Part shown: positions 45,441-57,790 of the stretch, piece by piece
How the letters are laid out: every line of letters starts with the position of its first letter
Position numbering within the stretch: the first letter of the stretch is position 1
Assembly: GCA_016165875.1 (NCBI GenBank)
Contig: JABBOT010000003.1
Location: forward strand, 35,251,860-35,315,859
Reading direction: 5' to 3'
Length of the DNA: 64,000 nucleotides
Source of the DNA: Acanthopleura granulata
Lineage: Eukaryota; Mollusca; Polyplacophora; Chitonida; Chitonidae
The notes under the pieces: model-generated
Databases searched by the model: none
The model's input: the letters and a program-made list of their open reading frames with translations, nothing else
Told to the model about the DNA's origin: nothing
Program-made: the position numbers and the translations under genes

Positions 45441-47100
45441 TTCACTGATTGGAGTCCCCACGAAAACAAAAACTTTAAACAATAAAGATCTACAGGCCAT
45501 TTACCCTGTTACCACGCAATGATTTATTTACTCATATTATTGGTGTTTCAAGCGGCATTCATTTTACTGAATCCTTCAGTAAGAGCTGGAAAAATAGTTC
45601 GCCTGTAACTGGCGTCAGTAGGAGTGTAATACTGCACCAGCTATATTTGTCGCTCATTTGCTAACATATACTTTCAGTGCTTCAAAGGCGACACTTTTCT
45701 GACATGAGATACCAGTGTTCAAGTCCTGATAGGGCATGCTGGTATCATTCTGTACATGCTACCCGATATATAAATCCTCCAAGCGGTGTATATACATAAT
45801 CAGTTCCTACTGACACTAGAAACTGACACCTTATGCCTCCATGTAATCCAAACTAGAACTGTTTTCATTGGATCGGAGGGTTTCTGACGATTCAGCGATC
45901 AGATAGTTGGCATCCACAGAATCATTGAAAACTGCTGCCTGTTTCTCTCTTACATGTTACTATACACTGTTAGAAAAGTCTGTGTTTTCACCACACTAAC
46001 CCCGGTATTTTCTTCGAGGATTTCAGCACTACTGTCTGTTTAGTGCCAAAACACCCGTAATACGAAAAACACGGGATCTGTTTTACACGACGATATTACA
46101 TTGAAATTTTATAGCAAACACACCTGGCAGCTTGTTGGCAGATCTTTTCACCCTCTCATTTACGAAATGTTTATTAACAGTGTATCTCTATTTACACTGG
46201 GGCCACTTACTCTTAACGCTACGAGCGCATAGCTACCAAACTTACAGTGCTGGTTGCCATGGTAGTTAAGTGATCTTAACAACAAGAGCACTTCTTGTAA
46301 TTGGGCCCTGGAGCTTCACAATGAGTGACTCAGTCACGTGAGATATGGGTTCAGTCCAGGCATTGGACAGGGAGCTTCTAAATACTCTCTGCTCTCGTTT
46401 TAAGTGAATAAGCTATCGAAGAGACTGCTCGTCAGATAGCGTGTTCAACTCTCAGACAGCGGCAGACCTTACACAAGATCAACAAAGAAACACTAAAACG
46501 CGTGGAAAAGTTCAATACATATAAATGAACCATATCACAAAGAGTACAACTTACAATATTTTACAAGAACAATACAAGTAATCACAAAATATATCGTTTG
46601 TAAAGGATTAACGTGCAAATCCTGATGGAATGTCAAGCTTCCAAAGGCGAGTCAGTCCACGTAAATTTAAGTCTACAGTTCATGTCAACTCTTGAATCGA
46701 AGGATAACACTGGTCTTCAAGTCACGAACGGTAGTTGGTACGACACCGCGATTATGGTTTATGTACCACAGCCGCTCTAGGCACACTGCCCATGGCGGAC
46801 TAGTAGACGATAGCGTTCGTAATGCCGAGCAAGCGATGTATATATCCTCAGACATGAATACACACGTTCAGTGCAAAAATTTGGATGAAACGTACGTAGT
46901 CGCACAATCAGCGATACAATCCCCAAAAGAACGGCTCAGAAAAATAGCAAGTGACGAAACACAAGCTCACAAAGTCCTACGTACAAAACCGGGATCTCTT
47001 CTGAAACAGTAGCTCAACTGATTGGGTGGAAATTATCACGTCAATTACAAAATTAAAGCTGTTATCCAACAACGTTGCCGGGGATCAAGCCATTACCTAT
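45441..47100. other. Intergenic, nothing recognised
   Basis: Upstream side of the IR gene. The 106-codon open frame at 46692-47012 has no signal peptide, motif or family likeness. Confidence 0.4.
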
Positions 47101-47109
47101 TTACCATAT

Positions 47110-47290
47110 TACATAGTCCCATGATAACTTCGTGGCAACAAAACAGATAAAAAAAATGAAAAGCTTGGAAAAGAATGAACTGGATTTGAACCCGTGACTG
47201 CCAGGTATCATATACAATGGGCTTACTACTAAAAACCAGTCTGGACATAAGAACACAGTGTAGCAAGGATGATTACCACTCTCATGGTTA
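47110..47290 (-). mobile_element. Family 3 tRNA-derived SINE-like copy
   Basis: Minus strand: TAGTAAGCCCATTGTATATG, CACGGGTTCAAATCCAGTTC, then TTTTCATTTTTTTTATCTG. The same order occurs on the plus strand at 53180-53290. Confidence 0.5.
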
Positions 47291-48030
47291 AATGCACCCA
47301 CCTATTCTCAGCTTTAAAACTGTAACGGTTTCCTATTACGTGACCTCTAAATATGGGTGAATTTCTGTTTTCCCGCACACCGCAATTTTCTGCATAACAG
47401 CGGTAACGGCTTTCTGCCATGTCAGTACCGAATAAGGGGAAAACTGCACGGAAAATCTGAAGTTGAGTAAAAGGCTGCGAGCTTAACAATGTTGCTCATA
47501 TTTATAGACTAACGCAAAGAGACTTCTAGATAGTTTGATCGTGAACATGTTTACGAGATGACCACACCTTTCCAGAATGAACAATGTATGTACAATGACA
47601 CGAAACTGATAAACACAATAGCATCGAGAACACGCGACTGAATTCCCATGTAGACAGAAATTGTAGGTCAGACTCTGACACTGTGAGGGCAAAAACACAT
47701 AATGCGCACAATACAGTTGAACAAAAAAAATTCTGGGGCAAAAATGATAACAAATATAATGGATTTGAGAGTCAAAGTGCTAAGAGTAATCTGCAGTGCC
47801 TAATAATTTCCCGATAATTTCCTAAAAATTTACTCTTAAAAACAAAGAGAGAGAAACGACTATGAGAATTTAACTGGATTTAAACCTAAAAGGACTGCTA
47901 CATGTAGGTACAATGCAAGCCTGCCTTAAAAACACCCGTTCGGTGCAAGTGATATGACCCCCGAGACCCTTGTTCAGTATTCATAACATGAAAAACATGG
48001 TCATACCATTTCATCCAAAGGGGTGTCAGA
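47291..48030. other. Intergenic, nothing recognised
   Basis: No exon recognised. A further diverged piece resembling the family 3 head lies at about 47870-47940. Confidence 0.35.
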
Positions 48031-48033
48031 AAA

Positions 48034-50315
48034 ATGGCAGCCACCTATCTGCTGGCTAGCAATATTTACGAGGCTATGGCGAAAGCCATTGAAAAGGAAA
48101 TAAACAGACACCGGGACTGGGCCAAGTATGAATTGTTAAATAAGGAATACGTTTTAGCGCTATTCTCAGATGTCGAGAACGCATATGATATGGTGTGGAG
48201 AAGAGGGGTGCTGAAGAAAATGGAAGAGATGGATGTGGGGGGAAAGATATTGGCATGGGTGAGAAACTTTTTCTCTAACAGACAAATATCTGTTCGTGTA
48301 GGTAAAGAGTTCTCGGACCCTATTACTACGGAGAATGGTACCCTCAGGGAAGTGTCATTTCACCGTTACTGTTCAATATCATGATAAATTATCTTCCTAG
48401 TGTTGTTCATCCTAGAACTAAATATCGTCGTTTTACAGATGATAAAGCCGTATGGGCATCGTTCAAAAGTGTTAAATTGGCCCATAAGTATCTCCAAAAG
48501 AGTCTAAACTCTTTTTTTCTGGCGGGAAAAAGTGGGGGTTTAAATTCTCTCCTGTTAAATCCGAAGGTATCATATTTACTTGTAAACGCATAATTCCGGA
48601 CTCTCTACTTTTGTTGGGTAATGATGCCATAAAAATATCACCTACATTTAAGTACTTACGTGTGTGGTTAGATAAATCTTTGACCTGGTCTAACCATATT
48701 GATCAGATAGTTGTTAAATGTACTAAGGCCATTAATTTAATGCAATCCATCTCTGGAAGTTCATGGTGGGCAGATAAACCTCTTTATTGATGATATACAG
48801 GGCTCTCATTCTGTCAGCAATGGATTATTGCTGGGAAGTATTTGATTTAACGGCCCAGTCAGTTACAGGTAAGCTAGACAGTATCCAATATCGAGCGTTA
48901 TCTGTTTGTACTGGTGCAATTAAAGGGACCTCGTTGCGTTGTTTACAGGTGGCCTGCGGTGAGCTCCTCTTGTCGATTAGACGTAAGCTCAGAACTTTAA
49001 AATACTCGCTTGTTCTCAGGTCGTCCTACGATAATCCTGCTTCTCAATTGTTACAGCCTTCGTATTATGATTTTCTGTACAATGGGAGCGATTCCAGAAA
49101 CTTAAGCATACGATCAAGAGAAATCCTTGATGACGTGGGTGTTGACCTGACCAAGCTGGAAAAATCTACTCCTTTCCCGCATCCCCATTGGCTCCTTCAA
49201 GTATCTAATGTTTGCATGGAGTTGTGTGAGTATACCTGCAAATCTGACCAACCTAACCTTATCTGCTTGTCTTTTAAAAACTATGTGTCTAAGAATTGGT
49301 CAGCTTTTCAAAAACTATTTTCAGATGCATCAAAGTGCCCAGAGACAGGGAAGTGTGGCATTGGGTTTGGAGTAGCGGAAATAAAATTGAGCCAGTCATT
49401 TAGAGTGTCTGAAAAATTGTCGGTCTTCACATGTGAGTTATTAGCAATCCTCTGTTCTTTCCGCTGGCTTGAGGAATATAGACCAGTGAGGGCTGTGATT
49501 TTTTCTGATTCACTGGCTGCATTGCAGGCAATTAATAATTACTCTTGGCAAACTGTGTCTCCTGGGATTTTGGAGGTATCATGGCTGATAACCTCTTTGT
49601 ATTTTCAGGGGATAGAGATTTGCTTGGCATGAGTACCAGTCCACGTGGGAATAGTGGGTAATGAAGAAGCGGATAAGGCTGCAAAACAAGCACTTCTGCT
49701 GAATAATATATATGTCTCTTACACATTATCATGTTGAGAGATGTTCAGCGAAGTTAAGTCATACTTCTACGCGCTTTGGCAGAATGAGTGGGATACAACG
49801 AATAAGGATCGTTTTTATTTTCAGTTTCAGCCTTCTATCTCCAGTGGTTATGTAAGCCTATTTCAAAGACGACACGATGTTTTATTTTTCAGATTAATGT
49901 CTGGTGTCGTACCTCTTATCTTACGCCTTTTCAAGATAAAATGTCACCCAACTGACTGGTGTGATCTTTGTGATGTAGATGAGTCCGAAGTTCATTTTCT
50001 TTCAAGATGTCCAAGATATAATGTAATCAGAACTCAAATGTTTGCAAAGCTACCACATTATGGTATTTCCAGCATACATTACAGGCAATTCTGTGTCCTC
50101 TACGAAAGGAAGTCAAAGTCATTAGTGAAGTGGCCAAGTTCATTGTTAATTCAAGGCGATTTTGAGTCGCCCTAACCATCATACCGTTTATTTGAGTGAT
50201 ATTTCTAGTAATGTAGTATAGATTTACTCTTGCAATTTAAGCATGGCGTGCATCTTCCTTTATCACATGGCTTGGAAAACGCCAAATTCATAATTTCACT
50301 CACTCACTCATTCCG
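48034..50315 (+). mobile_element. Degenerate LINE (Jockey/I-like): reverse transcriptase and RNase H
   Basis: Remnant of a non-LTR retrotransposon, 5' truncated and inactive. The RT domain starts about 48034: motif A FSDVENAYD (about 48163), GTL.. before motif B, then a 1-base frameshift at about 48345, SVISPLLFNIM in the next frame, FTDDKAVWA at the catalytic FADD position, thumb FKYLRVWLDKSLTWSNHI (about 48635-48700, between open frames). 48787-49632 carries the connector and RNase H (CGIGFGVAE, ELLAIL, SDSLAAL); the last RNase H block VPVHVGIVGNEEAD follows an in-frame TGA at 49630. A further frame (49741-50175) has a zinc-knuckle-like CDLCDVDESEVHFLSRCPRY. The (CACT)n run at 50296-50312 may be the 3' tail. 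At least four breaks, so no active protein. RNase H after RT fits the I or Jockey groups; the clade needs a tree. Confidence 0.9.
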
Positions 50316-50619
50316 GGACTGGGCCTCATGTAGGGAGAGACTGTGCCTTTGATCTACTGCATCCGGCACAGACACCGTCTGACCAGCCAAACCATAGTAA
50401 AGGCTTTCATGAAGTGTTACAGGAAGCTCTATGTTATTTAAATGTGGGAATTTTGACAAATTTTTGTTGTTTTTGCAGTAAACGCTTGAAAACTATATAC
50501 TGCACGAAAATAATTCTTGCAGAATTGTAATCCTGACATCATGGAGCACCAGATAATGCGTTTAATCATTTCAAGCAGTATTTGGACGTGACGTAAGTTT
50601 TACCTAAGTTAAAAAGTCA
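50316..50619. other. Intergenic, nothing recognised
   Basis: Sequence between the LINE end and the 146-bp tandem repeat. Contains CATTCCGGGACTGGGCC without a known match. Confidence 0.35.
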
Positions 50620-51025
50620 TTTACGGACAACCAATCAAGGAAATGTAAAACCCATACTACGAGTTATGTATCTTGCAGCAGTCTAAATTTTAAACAAGTT
50701 TCGTTGAAATCTTGTAAGAACTGCAAAAGTAGTAGCGTTTTAAAGGAAATGTTGGCACGAACAGACAGACGCACAAACGATCATCGAAATGAAAGTTCAA
50801 TTCTACGAATTATGTATCTGGATGTAGTCTACACTTGAACAACGTTTCGTTGAAAAATTGTAGGAGAAGTAGCGTTTTGAAAATGTTAACATTTTCTGGA
50901 TAAACAGACTGACAGAGGCATAATCGATAATTGAAATGGAAATTCGATATTACAAGTTATGTATCTTGATGTCGTCTGGAGTTGGAGTTGCATTTTGAAG
51001 CAAAAGTTAACAGACGCCAGACAGA
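50620..51025. repeat. Tandem repeat, period about 146 bp, nearly three units
   Basis: The word RARTTATGTATCTKG starts at 50661, 50807 and 50954 (spacing 146 and 147). Each unit also has GTTTCGTTGAAA, AGTAGCGTTTT, an ACAGACAGAC-like run, TAATCGAT or GATCATCGA, and GAAATG. Units are roughly 75 percent alike. Satellite-like. Confidence 0.8.
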
Positions 51026-51174
51026 CAAACGGATGGACGCAGAACAACTTACTAATACATAGCCTGTTCTGATCTTCGGCCGGTAGAGTTACAAATGGCT
51101 TACAGAGTGACCAATATCGAATGGCGTGAAAGCCGAGCTCGTAACAACAGGTAATAAATGAATTTTTCGCTTTT

Positions 51175-51450
51175 GATTTATTTATTTATTTACTAGCACT
51201 TGTTTGGTGTTTTACGCCGTACTCAAGAGTATTTCACTTATTCGACAGCGGTCAGCATTATAGTGGGCGGAAATCGGACAGACCCCTGGGGAAACCCACG
51301 ACCATCCGCAGGTTGCTGGCAGATATTCAAACGTACGACCGGAGAGGAAGACAGCATGAGCTGGACTTGAGCTCACAGCGACCGCATTGGTGGGAGCCTT
51401 CTGAGTCATTGCGACCCGCTAGCGCGCTAACCAACTGAGCCTTGTAGGCT
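51175..51450 (-). mobile_element. Family 1 SINE, full length
   Basis: Minus strand: AAGGCTCAGTTGGTTAGCGC (box A), GAGCTCAAGTCCAGC (box B), full body and (AAAT)n tail. With 15551-15812 the most complete copy of this family here. Confidence 0.88.
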
Positions 51451-53120
51451 CCCGTTTCGCTTTTGAGCTTTATTCCATCGAAAAATTGGGCCTCGAAATC
51501 TGCTTCTACCAACGAATGTAATATGACAGCATAGAACCTAATACCGAGGAAAATGGGAATAGACATCATATTTTTAGTTAAGGACACGCTAGAGCGCAAT
51601 GAACAAAGAGAGAGAAAAAAAGATAATTACATTAATCTTTACAGAATTATGGCGGAATCAAAGAACAGAAAATTAAAATATGTAAAGTAGATAGAGCATT
51701 CTTAAATAATATATCCATACATGATAATGCATGGCTAATGAAACCTTCCCTAATTCAAACACAATCGTCATCCCACAAATACAGCCGAGGGCTTGAATTC
51801 AGATTGCGCTGTTATGTAATAGCCTAATAAACTAAGGGGTTTTCTTTCATCTTACAAAGCCCTGATTTCCTCCTGAACATATAAACGAAGATCACTAACG
51901 AGAGGCAAATATTGTATATTGTAGAGCCACAAGTTTGCTATTAGTGGATAACCATATCCAAACCAATTTGTGGGCCAAGACTAGAACTGCATCAGATAGC
52001 CAACAGAGTCCCGTTAATCATTGTAGTTTATTGTTATGATTTCCTTAATCTTTCTTAATACGGTAAAATCACATTCAGACTGAGGTGTCTGTAATTAGAC
52101 TACACGGTGTTCAAGTTCACATGTTTGTGCATGTTATTAGGGGTCCACACAGGTTCCTGTGGGACACATCTTGAAATCGTTCGTATTATTATTATTAGTA
52201 GTAGTAGTAGTGGTAGTTTTAGTAGTAGTAGTCCTCTCGTAAAATTGCAATATCTCCCAAACTACTGAATGTGGAGAATCCAAACTTTGCCGTCGTGATG
52301 ATGAACATAGAAAGCAACTTTTGACGTTCAGCATCCATTGGACAGTCACGTGATTTGGCCGCCGTTTTGAATTCCATTGCTAAGCTTAAAAAATCTTCTT
52401 CTCAGAAACGGGTATACCTGTCCGGAGGATATTCCATTTGCTGTTCCAACGTGGGTGGCTGTACTCAGTTTACCTTACACGTTAAATTTGATATAAAAAT
52501 CAGGCTGTAAGTCCTAGCACTCTGAGGTTAAAATAGTCTATTTCTTATCAATTTTACATGGAAATGTTTTCCCACAACATTTATTTTTCAATCTGACCTA
52601 CTTTGGACGCCATATTACCATGAAAAGAATTTTCTCATGAAGGGTTTATCCATTCGCAGTGAAATCTCAAACAGAATACATCGGGGCAAATTACGTGTCA
52701 AAAATCATTTTCATGACTTGGAAACTGTAGAAATGCACTGATTACCGAAGTTGCCATGTGACCCAAAGTTTTTTAATTTAAATATTTATATATTAAATAT
52801 TTAAGTATGCTACCTGATGTAGTCTGAAGTCCTGGTCACGAATCTGATCTTAATTTTTGCATGTAATGTACTTAGAAAAAGAAAACTTAGGAAAAAAATG
52901 CAGTTTTCGACATATTTAGAGGCCACCTTACCGAAAACCGTTACAGCTGCAATGCTGAAAATTACAAAAGTACAAAGGGCCAGGTATGTATTATTCAAAG
53001 TGCGAAGAAACAAAATTTCCCCACATTTAGAAGTCACGTGATAGGAAACCGTTATTGCTGTAACGCTGAACATCGCTAGGCGCAGTTTACTATGAGAAGG
53101 GAGATCATACTTGCTACACT
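51451..53120. other. Intergenic, simple and local repeats only
   Basis: (TAT/TAG)n microsatellite at 52185-52232. A direct repeat of about 50 bp (CCGTTA..GCTG.AA.GCTGAA) at 52910-52960 and 53020-53070. No exon seen. Confidence 0.4.
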
Positions 53121-53179
53121 ATATTCTTTATGTCTTCTGTTATGGGCTATGGGCGAAAGATAAGAAATGAACTGCTTCG

Positions 53180-53290
53180 ACACTGGCTTTTAGTACTAGG
53201 TACATTCTATATTATATTAGGCTGTCACGAGTTCAAATCCAGCTCGTTCTTTATCAATCTTTTCATTTTCTTTCTTTTTTCTTACCATAA
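53180..53290 (+). mobile_element. Family 3 tRNA-derived SINE-like copy
   Basis: CACGAGTTCAAATCCAGCTC (box B) followed by TTTTCATTTTCTTTC; partner of 47110-47290. Confidence 0.5.
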
Positions 53291-53829
53291 AGTCATCAGA
53301 TGTGGTAGGTAGGTTAGGTAACAACTTTAATTATAATGTAAAACGCCAATATAAGTAGGACTTTCCGCAAGACATCAATAAAGCTTTGAAAACCCGTCAG
53401 TATACGGTAAAGTTATAGTTGGCTGCAACAAATCATTTCAGTGCACCCTGTTTTCTTTGTAATTCTACATACAAACAGGCTGACATATCGACTGAACAAG
53501 CAGGCAGCTATATGAATAAACAAATAGCATTAGGAGCCATTAGGGTATAGTTACTTTATACTGGTCGAAGAGTCATTACTCATTATTATTTATTCATTTA
53601 TTTGAAAGATGTTTCACGTCGCTCTTAAGAATATTTTATCAAAATGGCGGCGATCAGATGTATGTTATAGAAAACCACGACAGAGCCTAAGGGCACAACC
53701 GCGCGCTAGCAGACTCCTGGCAAAGTATAGGATGTATACATCCCTTCTTGTGCACATAGCTGTTCTTGGCAGCTCTAAAGTGCCGTTAGTCAGAGTGTAT
53801 ACTTCTTCAGTTAACCCACGACTCATTTG

Positions 53830-54040
53830 AATTGTTTATTTATTTGATTAATTGTTAATTGTTTAACGACACACTCAAGAATATTTCACTACACCGATGA
53901 TGGTCATTTTGTTGGGAAACCAGAGTGCTCAAAATTAACCACGGCCCTTAGCAAGTTATTGACGAGCTTTCTCTCGTGTGACATACGGATATGCACACCA
54001 TATTGGTGGCATATAGACAAGAGATTTTCAGCGAATGTTA
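53830..54040 (-). mobile_element. Family 2 SINE-like copy
   Basis: TTTATTTGATTAATTG, GTTTAACGACACACTCAAG, GGGAAACCAGAGTGC, AGCAAGTTATTGACGAGC. Order as in 61840-62110. Confidence 0.55.
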
Positions 54041-54339
54041 TACTGGACGCAATCCACCACACAAACGTCGTCGACCGCCCTGAAGGCAGCGAGAACAGGT
54101 GAATTTACCAATTGTCTGCCCGGGGCCGGTTTCCGGTTTTTGAACCCGTACCTTAAGTGATCCAGTGATAGAGAGACAAGCGTCCCGAACCACGATCGGC
54201 TCCTAAAATGTTTTGAGGACAGCCGTACACTATAGCTGGCTGATGCATTCAAAGCCCACAACTTATAGCAGCGTTTCGAAACCCAGGGGTTTCCGCATAC
54301 CTCGATTCAAGTTTCAACCATTAAGTTATACTGCCATCC

Positions 54340-54560
54340 CGCTAAAGATCGACTGCGGCTTTGGGTCAGGGCGTTTGTATGGCACCTGGCAAAGTGCGGG
54401 GGTTTCCTCAGTGGCTGCGGTTTCCTTCACACATACACCTGGCCGCCATCGCATATAAGTGTAAACAAGCCGACATTCATGGCAAAAGCAGCGATATCCA
54501 GCAAATTGTAAAACTGATTGAGCCCGCCGTTAAACACCAATCAATCAGTCAATCAACCCA
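54340..54560 (+). repeat. SINE-like repeat ending in (CAAT/CAATCAGT)n
   Basis: GCACCTGGCAAAGTGCGGGG, GTTTCCTTCACACATACACC, GCCGCCATCGCATATAAGTG, then GAGCCCGCCGTTAAACACC and CAATCAATCAGTCAATCAA. Resembles an invertebrate SINE tail; no second copy here. Confidence 0.45.
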
Positions 54561-54759
54561 AAACTTGACCGACTCACCTATGGACATTACCAGCGACGAT
54601 TAACACAACCGATTCTCGAAGCTTAAAAATATTGAAATATAAATAAATAAATAATTAGACAAATCACTTAACGTTACTGTCCAGTGACAGCAATTTTTTA
54701 AGGCCTCTGTCCTAAAAAAAAATTGCATTTTTAAAATGTCTATAATTTGTATTTTTTTA

Positions 54760-54975
54760 CCTAATTCTTCTTAAGCCATGTTACTGAGGGGCGTCTAAGT
54801 TATTACTTCTTAAACACTTACATGAACGGTTAGAAAATAACCCTAGGTGAGGTAACCGACAAGTGGTCGGATTCCCCAGTAACGTGTGACCATTTCCCAA
54901 CTATCACACTGTCATCGCTGCTCTGGTTTTACTCTCTGTGTGGTAGGCTTTTATATTCCACGAATTGTATAAGTG
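54760..54975 (-). repeat. Family 4 dispersed repeat, inverted copy
   Basis: Minus strand reads TATAAAAGCCTACCACACAG, GTAAAACCAGAGCAGCGATG, CAGTGTGATAGTTGG, then TTTAAGAAGTAATAA. Confidence 0.65.
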
Positions 54976-57369
54976 AAATCACTACAAGATATCTCTGACT
55001 TTCTCAAACACTTTTGGGATAATCTGAGTCAGTTGTGTAAAGTCTATTATGTTTCAAGTGCGATCACTTGGGACATGATCGGTATTTGATTTAAGATAAT
55101 CTTCTGATGGACATATGCTCTGAGATAATGTGCGTGATAGGTACATGATTTAACATAATTTATACATGATCGATATTTCCTGGATAATTCAGATTGTGTA
55201 GCCGTTCTGTGTAGAGAGTGTCAGTTGTCACGTTTCAGGCATGTACGAGGACAACTTTACAATGATAGATAACGAAATTTTAAAGTGAAAGAATGTTTAA
55301 AGTGACCGTTGTACGTCATGTTTACGTAATATCATATGACCTTGTACTAACCCACTGAAACCAAGAATCACCCTGTGGGGTATAATAATAGCAATTATTA
55401 CCTATTTGTGTCATGTCTTTCATATCATGCAGTGATTGTATAACAGATCTGCGATTCACCCGCCCAACGTGCGGGTCTTATTAAAGGCTTAATCAAATAA
55501 TTTTGCGTTTGATATCAGTTTAATAAGGGTTACTTAGAAATACCAACTGCTCAATGTTATAGCAGCTGTAACTAATTTGGTTTCACGCATCAAGAGCTGG
55601 TAGGTTCCTTTAATATGCCTGCGGTAAATTATTTGACTAGGAGAAACATTATTGAAAACTCACGATTATAGGAGGGTTCCCCGGCCTCAATCAGATATCG
55701 AGCCTTTGACGTGACATGCCATAAGATATGGCTGCTAATTATTACTAAAATTACAGAAATTCTGCCTGCGTTGTATTACATTTATATATATACCCTGCTG
55801 GAAAGCAAGAAACACAAGAAACACATTGAAGACACTAGATGTCATCAACGTCCACAACGATCTTTTGACGTTTCCATGGTTGACTCCACTGCTTTTCTTA
55901 TTGCATAAATTGGTTGAGAATAATCCAGTATCAAATTAATAATGTACCTGTGAAGCCGATTTGTTAAATATAAATCCTATGTATTGCTTTTTTGGCACTC
56001 TGTATTTAACGTTTAAGGCCTACACTAAAATAGTATGTAGGCGACAGTCCTGCACTATTTTGTAGTGCATAGAAGTAGTGTAAGCGTACACCTACACTAA
56101 AATGTAGTATAAGAGGTAGTTCTACAATACAAAATATCCCAACATGGACAGTAAAACCAGAGCAGCGACAAGCTGCGTGATGGTTGGTAACCGGCCAAAC
56201 GTAACAGTAACAGCTTCGCTGCACTACTTTTTTCTGATGTGCTTTGTCACACTATAAATTAACTTTTAGTTTGACTTCCGTAGGCAGCCATGCCAGACCC
56301 CAGTTGTATTGTTATTTAGTAGTCGTTGTTGTTGTTGTGGGTAACCTTATTAATAAACATTAGATGAGTATAAATGGGTGACCCGTCTGCCCTCCACCGT
56401 AACACTTATCTGGTATATGACAATCTATTATAAGTAACGGATGAGCTCTTCATAAAGTCATAACCTCATTCCACAGATATATTCTATGCCAGCTACTCAT
56501 GACTCGCACAGAAACAGGCTAATTGACTCAATTTCTCAAAGACACAAATAATCGTCCTCTTTGTAATTACTGACCGAAAGTTCAGATTGCCTAGGTTTGT
56601 CTTTGAAGTAAAGTATTGCAAAGGACAGTTACGCATGGATTCTTCGCAAGTGTAATGCAATTAAATATTCGAATCGTAAAAGTGCACGCGATAATGAGAA
56701 TCAGGTATATACCCGAAGTATAACAAAAAATCTATATTTTGACGTGTACTAGTTTATTACTTTTTTATAGCAATTTTTTGTCGCTTTGATCTCATTCCAC
56801 TTACAAGTTGGACAGGTGGCTAAACAAGCGTGATTGTTTATTGCACTGACCTGGGCATTTGTTGTACATAGTATGAAGTGTGGACTGACTGAACTTTTAT
56901 AAAGAGTGGCCATTATAATCGGTTTGACCCTTCTCTTTTCATAAGCTGCGAGAAACAGCTGAATATAAATCAATCTGTCTGTTGGTACATCGGTCTGTGA
57001 CCTTGGCGACATTACATATTAGATTGTGCGAAGGAATACTACAGTTCTGTTGAACTAAATAGAGCCTCTATATAAACTAGGCGAAAAACCTAATACATGG
57101 AACAGCTGAAAATTTGCCAAAAATGTCTTGGACAGAGATAGTGACAAACACGTGAAATATTATGGTGCTCCTGTAGCAAGGCTGAGAATATGTGCACAGT
57201 TTCGATAAGGTACGCATATTAGGACGGTTATGAATATGTGAATTGTTTTTACGATAAGTAACCCGGAACGCCCATTTTGGTTGGCGGCTGGCATACGAAT
57301 GTCGGTTTCGACGCCTAGGTTGACGTGGTCTTGAAATGTCTGCCATTCCGACAATTTTAAAGTGAAAGA
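54976..57369. other. Intergenic, repeat fragments only
   Basis: Contains the 55310-55395 partner of 28553-28640, the hairpin cluster at 56015-56125 and a family 4 fragment at 56150-56215 (GTAAAACCAGAGCAGCGAC). No exon recognised; the 87-89 codon open frames on the minus strand near 56.8-57.3 kb show no family signal. Confidence 0.4.
56015..56125. repeat. Cluster of small perfect hairpins
   Basis: GCACTA-TTTTG-TAGTGC (about 56052-56068) is a perfect stem-loop; the word CTACACTAAAAT occurs twice around it (56020 and 56091). Confidence 0.55.
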
Positions 57370-57790
57370 GAGCATATGTGCTCAGTTAAATTCGCCGAAT
57401 AGGTTGGACAATATTATGTTATTTCGGTACAGTATTTTTTTCTAACAGTTACTACGACAGTGAAACTTGACATTTGACTATGCCCAGTCGACTAGCATGA
57501 AACCCAGCCATTTTGTCTGGGCTGTGATGTAATTGTTCCAAGCACGGAACACTCTCGTCACCTGTACTAAGCTGCTAGGGCTGTGTTTCTAACTTAAGTA
57601 TATATGTAAATTTATGACAGGAAATGATCAAGACACTTCTTATCGCCACAACACAATGGTCTGGAAATGCAGTGCTGTTCTCACATGTACTTGTTATAAT
57701 TAAAACAGATAACAGTAAAACAATGTGCTGTCCATATGTTATTACATGTTACATTGAGAGACAACTCAGAAAATTTACGTTTCAGCTATT
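57370..57790 (+). repeat. Dispersed repeat, partner of 6005-6425
   Basis: See the 6005-6425 entry; same orientation, about 75-80 percent alike by eye. Confidence 0.65.

Noticed and set aside
46692..47012. 106-codon open frame
   Set aside because: No motif, homologue, promoter or splice context; length is within chance for the window.
50620..51025. CRISPR-like array
   Set aside because: Units are contiguous diverged 146-bp repeats without spacers, and the genome is animal.
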